From: Sorex araneus
Taxonomy: Eukaryota > Chordata > Mammalia > Eulipotyphla > Soricidae
Length of the DNA stretch: 64,000 nt
Assembly (NCBI RefSeq): GCF_027595985.1
Contig: NC_073303.1
Location: 378,130,034 to 378,194,033 of the forward strand
Direction of reading: 5' to 3'
The number at the start of each line of letters is the position of its first letter. Positions within the stretch are counted from its first letter, which is position 1. Shown here in pieces: positions 55,811-64,000 of the stretch. Both the position numbers and the translations under genes were made by a program. Under the pieces are notes generated by a model. The model searched no databases. It had not been told where the DNA came from and saw nothing but the letters and a program-made list of their open reading frames with translations.

Positions 55811-55978
55811 ATCTACGTAGGAACTGGGGCTAGACAGATAGTACTCAGGTATGACACATGCCTTGCAAAGTGTTGACTTGGGTTTGATCCCCAGCACAGC
55901 TTGTGATTCCCAGAACACAGAGCTAGGAATAAGCCCTGAGCACAGCCAGTGCACACTTCCACTATTAACAAAATAAAG
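55811..55978 (+). mobile_element. Old A-tailed SINE
   Basis: ACTGGGGCTAGACAGATAGTAC, ACACATGCCTTGCAAAG, GGGTTTGATCCCCAGCAC (B box) and AGCTAGGAATAAGCCCTGAG; the tail is degraded. Confidence 0.85.
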
Positions 55979-56277
55979 GATCAGTAGTTCGGAGACGACT
56001 AGCTGGGTAGCTCTAAAGAAGTCTTAGGACAACAGAAAATAACCAAGTTTCAATAAACTTGCTATCTAGAGAGAGTTAAAGCTAGGAACACAGAGAAGCA
56101 ACTTCAAAACTGTGTTAGTAGTGTAAGTCTACTTAATGAAATAAAATTTTATAGTAAATGTTTCCATTATAGAGAAATAGAGCATCTTGAGGCTTAACAA
56201 CATGAATCTTGATGTCTCAAAGTTGAAGATTCCCATTTTCGTGACCTCAGATTTGCTTTACTTTCAAACAGTATCCT

Positions 56278-56488
56278 GGGGCTGGGGTGACAGTACAGTG
56301 GGTAGGACATTTGTCTTGCACGTGGCCAACTCTGGATAGATCCTCGGCATTCCATATGCTGCCCATATGCTACCCGGAGCCAGCAAGGAGTTATTCCTGA
56401 GTGCTGAAATGGGAATAACCCCTGAGCATCCCTGGGTGTGACCCAAAAAGACAAAACCAAACCAAACCAAACCAAAAAAAAAAAAAAG
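56278..56488 (+). mobile_element. A-tailed SINE with (CCAAA)n tail
   Basis: GGGCTGGGGTGACAGTACAG, TGGGTAGGACATTTGTCTTG, GAATAACCCCTGAGC and TGGGTGTGACCCAAAAAGAC, then CCAAA pentamers and an A tail. The TSD CAGTATCCT is exact at 56269-56277 and 56489-56497. CCATATGCT is locally duplicated in the centre. Confidence 0.93.
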
Positions 56489-56670
56489 CAGTATCCTAAG
56501 AGGAAGAAGCAAGGGATAAATACATGAACATAAGAATACTTAGTATGCTTTACTCCAAAATCACTGAGAGCAGCCCCCAGAGAGCCTCCACCTTGAGGTG
56601 GAGCAGTAAGAAAGAGTTTCATCTATACAGCTGTTGAGATGTGATTACTTCCCATAAGATATACACACCT

Positions 56671-56859
56671 GGGGCTGGAGCGATAGCACAGCGGGTAGGG
56701 CGTTTGCCTTGCATGTGGCCGACCCGGGTTCAATTCCCAGCATCCCATATGGTCCCTTGAGCACATCCCATATGATCCCTTGAGCACTGCCAGGAGTAAT
56801 TCCTGAGTGCATGAACCAGGAGTAACCCCTGTGCGTTGCCAGGTGTGACCCAAAAATAA

Positions 56860-56862
<3 letters not shown>
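56671..56862 (+). mobile_element. A-tailed SINE with an internal 23-24-bp duplication
   Basis: A clean head (GGGGCTGGAGCGATAGCACA, CGGGTAGGGCGTTTGCCTTG, CCCGGGTTCAATTCCC). The segment CATCCCATATGGTCCCTTGA is then repeated with one change (GGTCCC to GATCCC) before the normal body resumes. The tail is AAATA and TA repeats. Confidence 0.94.
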
Positions 56863-56890
<28 letters not shown>

Positions 56891-56895
56891 CATAA
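56863..56895 (+). repeat. (TA)n repeat grown from a SINE tail
   Basis: TA units with one TATG interruption, directly after the SINE A-rich end. Confidence 0.9.
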
Positions 56896-58940
56896 ATAGA
56901 TATATAGAATTAACTATATGTCTATGGTTTTTAAAAGTAGTAGAAAAAACTCCTGTTTACTTTCAGGAAAACACAACTTTTACACCTTCCTTTTATCCAT
57001 TGCTGATGGTCCAGAGGGTTTTGGATAAAAATTGGAGAAATAAAGGAATTCAAGTCGATATAATTATGAATTGTAGCTCCCAACCCCCATCTCCTCAAAT
57101 GATAAGTACTATAAAATGGCATAAACATAAGGAAAAAGCATCTAATGTATATTATATATATAATGCATTATGTATAATGCATTACCAACCCCACTGCACT
57201 TTGAGAGCTAATAATTAACTTTGGACTTGAGCTGTTGATGTTAATATCCCCTGTTTCTGTCTTGAATCATAAGACTTTCTATGATTCAATAAACCTCAAG
57301 CAGCAATCTCAATTACTGTGCTCTGTTTATACACAACTGAGAAATAGAAATGTATGTCTTAAAATTTTTATTTCAGCATTGTTTGTGTAGTAGAAAGATA
57401 TTTTAAGACAAATTCAGTGTTAACAAAGGTTAATGAGTTTCTTCCAGATACATGTTGAGTAAGAGTGAAAAGGAATTTTTTAAACTTACTACCTTGCAAA
57501 CAATATTTATATTCATAATATTGGTTAAAAATTGTAAATAATTTATATTACTTTCTTGTATCTTGAGTTTATTTACTTTGTATTGACAAGACTTTTGGGG
57601 TGTTTTCTCTATATTATATTTAGTTATTCTTCTCTACTCTTACTTCATATGTAAAATATTTATAATACTTATGAAAGGAGCAAAACCTGTGGTATTTTTG
57701 TTTTTATCACCAAAAGAAACCAGAATTACTAAAAAAAAATCATCTGAGTTTTATACTAATTAGTATAGACATATGCAATTGCAACTGTCAAAAATGTGTA
57801 AATAAATCAACTCTTTTGGAGAAAAATATTTATCTCAGAACCTTAGTCTGAGGGTGGTCAGCAAAAAAAAAAAACAAAGTAGAATTCATTGATCTTCACT
57901 GATTAGAGCAGAGTTCTTCGAATTTTTACATCTGGAGAACAAAAGCTGTCCTAATACAAGTCAACAGACCAATACTTAGAACCAAAGTGGTAGACCAGTT
58001 GTCTCCAATTTTGCAGTTGTCTATGGACCAGTGAGCCAGTCTATGAATTAGTGGTTGAAGAAGACTGGACTAGAGAGGGCTGGAGGCACCCCTGTGCCTG
58101 TACCTACCCAGGAGAAGTTAAAAAGAGAAAGTCCAGGAAGGAACCCATTTTTTGACCCGGACACTGAGCTGGGCATTTTGGAAGAGATGTGCACAGGGTA
58201 TTAAGTGCAGTCCTATTATTAGAAAGAGCCTTTCTAAATGCCCTTTATTCTGAGCTTCCACATGAAAAACATTTCCATTCACTGATAGATAAATGGGGAA
58301 TAAGGGAGCAGACTTTTTGATTCACTAAAAGAAGAGGGATCAAATTTATGTTGGGATAAGCATGTTAGGCACAGAATATTTATTTTTTCATACACCAGAA
58401 ACTTGAAGTCAGTGGAAAAATACTTTCTCTGACTGGCAATCTGACCCAATTCCTCGCTTGTAATTGCTATCTTGGACATCATTCACAGGAGCACTGAGAT
58501 CAAAGCTAGGACTCGACTGAATCATGCTGCCAAGGATGCAATTTCCGGAAGAATTGTCACTTTCTCTGAAGCTTATATTTCTGAATATTGCAACAGACAA
58601 TAATTTGCAGTTTACTAAAATGTTCTTATCGGTGACGTTTTTGTATCATTGTTCAAAGAGAGTGTGTTCCTATAAGTATATTTCAGGATTTATGGACTAT
58701 ATTCAAGATTCTTGCTACATTAAGAAAACAAGATGCAAAAATGGCAACTAGCCATTATAACATTCAGGGCAAGAAATTCTTAATTCAATAATAAATTTTA
58801 ATTTTTAGAAAGAATTTTGATTCATTGTAGTTTCTAATAATAGTCTAAGATGTCAGCAAAACTATCTATATTAGAGGAAGAAAACTATCAAACAAGATAT
58901 AGCATAGCACCCCCAGTCACCTGTGTTATATGTAATTATA
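56896..58940. other. Single-copy AT-rich stretch, possible hAT scrap
   Basis: No gene. 57160-57184 contains TAATGCATTA twice. Around 58020-58072, GGACCAGTGAGCCAGTCTATG resembles the end of an old hAT-type DNA transposon, unconfirmed. Confidence 0.35.
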
Positions 58941-59022
58941 GATATAACTATATATGTGTGTGTTCGTATATGTATGCATATACACACATATATATATATA
59001 TATACACACACACACGTGTGTG
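58941..59022 (+). repeat. Alternating purine-pyrimidine tract (TG/TA/CA)
   Basis: TATATATGTGTGTG, ATACACACATATATATAT and ACACACACACACGTGTGTG follow one another. The two halves are partly self-complementary and could extrude or adopt Z-DNA. Confidence 0.93.
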
Positions 59023-59390
59023 TTCTGTATATTCTTTAGGGAGTTTTACAAACCCCTGGATTTATACCCATGGATTATAGGTGCCTATGGAGTCTAGTTC
59101 TAGCCACCAAAAGATAACAATAGCAAATACACAAAGACAACTAGGAAAATGCAAAACATGCAGGCACTGCTTTTGGTTGACAAAGTGGCTTTCCAGTAGG
59201 TATCAATGGTATAGAATTGTACATGCCTTATCTATGCAGCAAACTTCCAGAGGAGTTAGATTGTTCACCTGGAACAGGCAAGCAAACTCGAATTATCCAT
59301 TTCTTAGAACACTAGAATTGAAGACATCCTTATGAATTCACATTTCTTTCAATATACACATTGATAGCTGCATGTAGAAATATTTAAAGG

Positions 59391-59463
59391 GTTTGGGGTG
59401 TAGCTCAGTGGTAAAGCACTTGACTGGCATGGGTGATATCCTGGGTTCAATTCCCAAACCTGT
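59391..59463 (+). mobile_element. tRNA-derived retrosequence
   Basis: TGTAGCTCAGTGGTAAAGC (A box) and GGGTTCAATTCCC (B box) sit at tRNA spacing, followed by an A/G-rich tail (AAGAAAAAGAAAGAATAAA). The anticodon stem is mostly wobble pairs and the acceptor stem does not pair in register, so it is a tRNA pseudogene or an ID-like tRNA-Ala-type SINE, not a functional tRNA. Confidence 0.65.
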
Positions 59464-59475
59464 TTTTAAGAAAAA

Positions 59476-60404
59476 GAAAGAATAAAAGAAAAGTATTTAT
59501 AGTTATTTGTGGGTTAGTACACACATATATTTTTATTGTTTAATCGCCTGAGAAAAACCCTGAAGGAATCCTTCCTCAGCAGCAATCAAACACACCCAGC
59601 TCCCAGACCGTGGTCTCTACTATTATTTCCCCAATAAAGAACCAGAGATCCTGGATAAATGGCTGGTCCTACCTAGGTCTGAGACAGGAAATAGAGATAA
59701 TGTTGCCAGCAAGGTTTTGTAGGATCAGGCTATAAGGAAATGCTCATCCACACAAATACTCAATGATAGGGTCATGTCAGAGGGGCACAGGGTCCGGCTG
59801 AAAGAGCTCTCCATCAACAGATCAGAAATTCTTTCAGCAAAGGAAAAGTAAAAAGCATCATCAGATTATAAACCAATGCATAAAACAAATGTATGCTAGT
59901 ACTTGATATAATAAACTGTTAAAATTTATTAACAGAAGGTGGAGAATTCCCTGTGATGAAGAAATTTAGTTTGTAAAGATTCTCCTCCAAATGGATAGGC
60001 AATATAACTTCCTTCTCTTGAAATACGATTTCTTTCAAAAAAGGATATGAGGAAGAGGCTATGTAAACTAGAACAAATGGAAATAACTAAGATACATGAT
60101 CAAGACATAATCAATGATAATGAGTAGTGATGGTAGAAAGTCTTGCTGTGAGGTGACTAAAATAACATTCATTTTTACACTTGTGGTTTTTTATTCAAGA
60201 AAAAGGTCTAGCGGTATATTTTTGAGAAAAATGAGTCTGAGTATGAAAAATGAGACCCTGAAGCATTGTACTATTACTTGACTAGGACTTATTCTAGTCA
60301 TCCAAACAGAAACACTCCCGTGAAGATCAAGTGCAACAACAACCAAACGTAATGCTCCTTTCCTGAGAGATTCCGGGAAGAGTAAAGGATGTTTAGCTTA
60401 GATG
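59476..60404. other. Single-copy stretch
   Basis: Nothing recognised. Confidence 0.4.
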
Positions 60405-60525
60405 TGACAGTTGTAAGGTGGTTGTGAGGAACAGAGTGAATGGAGAAAGCACTGCACGTAGAGCGTTGCCCGACACGTGAGCAGCTCTGTGGCTATCTCT
60501 GTGGCTATCACAGTACTTTCCTGCC
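60405..60525 (-). mobile_element. MIR, antisense
   Basis: TGTAAGGTGGTTGTGAGGAAC, AGAAAGCACTGCACGTAGAG and GTTGCCCGACACGTGAGCAG on plus parallel the complementary MIR left half (TTGTGAGGATTAAAT, AAAGCACTTAGAACAG, TGCCTGGCACATAGTAAG). Confidence 0.6.
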
Positions 60526-62253
60526 CGCCTTTTCCTCTTTGCAGTGCTCCATGACACGGAAAACATCAGGCACTCCTTTATTTGTTTTACGGTTTTTAGT
60601 GTTACTCCTATGACAGTCCTCTCATTTTCTAGAATATAAAAAATGAAATGGTATTTGACTTCGGTTCAAGAGCTTGACAGTTCAGTCACACTTAAGTGCT
60701 TAAGGAAAGAGAAGGGTGTAGTTAAGGTTGTCAAGAAAATAGGGGGGTGACAATAGAGCTTTGGGCAGGTAGTGTCAGGGCAAAGCAGAGCCCAGGCCCC
60801 TTCTCTCCCCCTTTCTGAACATCTCAGTGTATTAAGGAAGGGAACTTTGACATCGGGAGAAGGCTGAGATGAGAAAGCAACAGAGCAATAAAATGTGTAA
60901 TGTGTGGGAGTAATTAGTGAGACTGCTTGGTTCTTTTCTCAGGTTTAATAGCTTCCCAAAGATTGGGAATAAAGAAGTTTTATTATACTCCTCTGAAATA
61001 GAAATTCATGTATAACCTAGTGTCCCATAATTTAAAAATGAGTTTGACATGAAGGCCTTAGATTTATCCTAACAAATTAAGCTTTGAACAACTGATCTCA
61101 ATGCAAACAAGTGAAGGCAACCAATGCCAAATTAAACCTTATGTTGAGCAGCAAATCTGTTATTTTAATTCATATCAAATATCATGTATGTCATGTGAGA
61201 AAAAGGGTGATTGGCATCATCAGAAATTGGCAATTTTAATTCTGTTCATGTTAGAATTTCAGCGACAACTTGACAGATGTCGGGATAACAGGTATACAGA
61301 TAGATCCATTCTGATGAACGAGGACCATCCAGCCATCTTCATTCTGTCACTGCTTCATGCAAACCTGACTTGGTGCCATTATTGTTTCTCCAGAAAGAGA
61401 TATAGCACTTTTAAAACAAAATAATATTTCATAGTTGGCAATAAAAATTAATGCATCCGTCTTACTTAATAACCATCAACAAAACCTACCACTGCAAACA
61501 ATAAAGTAGAAGGTATATGCTGTTTCAGAATTAGCAAAATCAAGGATCAATAGGATCACTTAACAAGATCATTTGGAACTTGTTATGGAGCTGGAGTTCA
61601 TTTATGATCCCCCAAAGACAGATAAGAACAATTTACAAAGCCCCCCACTCTGTGCATCTTTATGTATGAAGGATCAGAATTGCTTGGCAAAGATGAATTT
61701 AAATGTCTGATTGCAGCAAAATACCTTTAGTCACTTTGGGCTTTACCAAAATTTAAGATTATGAAAATCTTAGGCTAGTAATACATAGCACTAAGATATG
61801 TGAAGCATACAAAACATGACACTTAATTGATTATTTATTTAACTTTTCATGAATACTAAAAGGATATTATGTGTCAAAAAAGTTGGAAATAGAGAGCATT
61901 ATGAATGTTCTTGTATTTTTTTCCTTTAAGTAAGCCATATCTAAGATAGAGCAGTTAAGTTTCTATTTGAGTTAACATTAAAAGAAATAGGATTTAGCAC
62001 TAATGTAAATGAATAAAGATTTGTTGGAAAGGCTATATTTTATATTAATAAAAGAAGAATAAAAGCTAGTAGGAAATAGTAACACATCACTTTTTATGTA
62101 GTTCAATTAAAATAGCAAAACGTCACCTCAAATTTCTACTCATGTAGCACTGATAGTTACGTACTATTGGGAAAGCAAATTATATTATACAATAAATGAG
62201 TCTAAGGCTCAGGTTAGAATAGTTGATTAAAAACTTGGAGATGGCACGGTTCA
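60526..62253. other. Single-copy AT-rich stretch, ~1.7 kb
   Basis: The open plus frame 61101-61424 shows no recognisable domain. No repeat identified. Confidence 0.4.
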
Positions 62254-62267
62254 ACCAAGGCCTCATT

Positions 62268-62569
62268 TTTTTTTAATTTATTCTTTTATTGAATCACCAT
62301 ATGGAAAGTTACAAAGCTTTCAGGTTTAAGTCTCAGTTATACAATGCTCGAACACCCATCCCTTCACCAGTGCACATATTCCACCACCAAGATTCACAGT
62401 ATACCTCCCCGCCCCACCTCCCCAGCCCCCCACCCTGGATATATAACTGGTAAATTTCACTTTACTTTCACTTTACTTTGCTTTCACTTTACTTTGATTA
62501 CACTCAATATTTCAACAAAAAACTCACTATTATTGGTTTGGAGTTTCTCCCCCTAAATGCTTTCTTTTC
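62268..62569 (-). mobile_element. L1 3' end only, extremely 5'-truncated
   Basis: About 300 bp of L1 3' UTR on minus, ending in an A-rich tail (plus TTTTTTTTTAATTTATTC). The 14-bp TSD ACCAAGGCCTCATT is exact at 62254-62267 and 62570-62583. Same subfamily as 50323-50580. Confidence 0.95.
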
Positions 62570-62598
62570 ACCAAGGCCTCATTGTTGCTCTTGTGCTG

Positions 62599-62670
62599 GA
62601 GGTGTGGCTTAGCCGGAGAGCACTTGCTTTGTGAGGCTCGGGGCCTGGTACCTGGCACGACACCAAACAA
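62599..62670 (+). mobile_element. Possible second tRNA-derived retrosequence
   Basis: GGTGTGGCTTAGCCGGAGAGC and ACTTGCTTTGTGAGGC resemble the head of the element at 59391, but the B box is degraded (CCTGGTACCTGGC). It lies just past the L1 insertion. Confidence 0.35.
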
Positions 62671-64000
62671 CCAGAATAAAGCATACACTCTAGAATTCAG
62701 CACCTGCGTGTCCAGCTCTGAAAATGGGCCGTGATGGTGATGAGCTGACAGGTCACTCCCTCGTACAGGATGGCATGAACTGTCGTTTAGCAAAGGAATC
62801 CCAATAGATCCCTGTTAGCTTCATCCCTCCACTGAGCAGCGTCCTGGGCTGGGCCCACTGGTGCCTCTTGTGTAGACCGACCCTGCCACTGTGAAGCAAC
62901 ACCCTGCTAGCATCCCCACCCTCTTCTCGGAGGGGATGGACAATCACCGTCTTCCCTCAAACCACCTTTAACCTTTAGGGTGTATAGAAACAGGAAAATA
63001 TTTCAACTGTGCTTCACGATTTCCACGCCATTTCTGTATGTGGAAGGGCTTTCTTTTCTCGACCGGACTCAGACCGAGCCTGAAATTTAGACTGACCGAA
63101 AGAGGAAAGGTTTCCAGGACACGTGTGCTGTGTACCTGCAGCAGGAGCCGGTGGTGAGTAACTCGCTGGAAACTGACAATCTTATCAGACTTGAACAAAG
63201 TGCCATAACTGTGTAGAGAAGTGACCAAAAGAAAGGAGAATTGGCTTATTTAGAATTCTCAAAGGTGGGAAGCCGTGGGGAATTAAGAAGATGGAAGGAG
63301 CTGGAAGGAGATAAGGAGGCCGGGGAGGTTCTGCTTCGACCTCCCAGCTCCAAGCTGTCTCTTGGGGTGCGGTTTCTCCCCCCTGCCTGCTGCAGAGAGT
63401 TGGCTGCTGGCGCCCGGCCGCTCCTTTACTCCCCATTCATCGCTGATGTTATCATGACTCGAGTCACAGGGCAGAGCAGAAGCAGAAGCAGCTTGCTTTC
63501 ACCGCGGGTGTTCTTTTCTGCATGATGTCAGTCCGAAACACGGAGGTCAGCCACACTTAACATATAAGTATTCTGGTGATAAAGATTAGTTATTGGATAA
63601 ATTATACTTTTATGATGAAAAGAGAAAAATACTACAAGTGTAAGAACTAATCTTTGGTTTCATCTACTTGATTACCACAACCTGCGATGCTAAGTGCGGC
63701 CTATCTCTTGATATTACTATTTGCATAGGACCCTCTAAATATTTGATGAGCTCATTGGAGCCTGACAGAAAATCTAATTTCCGGGTTATCACTGAGAGCA
63801 CATTCTGACTCTGACAGTTTTTTTTTTATTCTCTTCCCTAAGAAAATGCAAGCTTTTAAGTACACCCTTGTTCTACCGTAGCAACATTGGGATGTTCTTG
63901 GCAAGATAAGACACTCGAAAAATGAAATCATTTATAAACCAACACAATAATATAGGATATTTTTATATCAATGAAGGTAATAGCAGGTTAAGACCAAAAA
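62671..64000. other. Single-copy stretch to window end
   Basis: 63330-63530 is GC-richer with a few CpG. No exon or repeat recognised. Confidence 0.4.

Noticed and set aside
59391-59463. Functional tRNA gene
   Set aside because: Boxes A and B are good, but stems do not pair properly and an A-rich tail follows, typical of a retrosequence.
61101-61424. 107-codon plus frame in unique AT-rich DNA
   Set aside because: No recognisable domain, composition like surrounding non-coding sequence, no promoter or splice context.

Overview
This window looks like nuclear DNA from a placental mammal, most likely a shrew (Soricidae, Sorex-like). The basis is the dominant repeat: about 30 copies of a tRNA-headed SINE with a GATAGCACAGCGGGTAGG-type A box, a GGTTCGATTCC-type B box and a body ending near CCAGGTGTGACCCAAAAA. 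I recognise this family from Sorex sequence. The assignment rests on memory of the family and was not searched.

I find no intact host protein-coding gene. The only convincing protein homology is to retrotransposons: L1 ORF2 C-termini at 45031-45897 and 50986-52043, and an RTE/BovB-like LINE C-terminus at 32679-33264 (minus). The longest open frames (37-38 kb, 8.5 kb) are GGAA/GGGA microsatellite read-through. The window is best read as intergenic or intronic. A CpG island at about 44.18-44.75 kb and a smaller GC-rich block at 15.4-15.7 kb are the only promoter-like stretches.

Layout: 0-4 kb holds old SINEs and a GA-expanded LTR. 6.2-6.8 kb has two RTE-tailed insertions with exact target-site duplications (TSDs). 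8.5-9.6 kb has a GGAA array and an identical 218-bp tandem duplication. 11.6-12.4 kb has a degenerate pentamer array and an MLT1-like LTR. 13.6-18.8 kb mixes SINE, L1 3' ends and an MLT1 piece. 20.4-27.5 kb is SINE-dense. 28.5-29.3 kb is a second copy of the 2-3 kb LTR. 31-34.5 kb is an RTE cluster that includes the parent LINE. 37.0-38.2 kb is a 1.1-kb purine array. 39.7-42.6 kb has nested SINEs and a MIR. 45.0-46.4 kb is a young 5'-truncated L1. 50.3-52.0 kb is a twin-primed, 5'-inverted L1. 52-53.7 kb is more L1/SINE. 54-64 kb is mostly AT-rich single-copy sequence with MIRs, SINEs and a short L1 3' end.

The elements form two retrotransposition partnerships. An L1 lineage supplies machinery for A-tailed SINEs. 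An RTE lineage supplies machinery for SINEs whose last ~60 bp match the RTE ORF C-terminus. The same tRNA-like head occurs with both tails.
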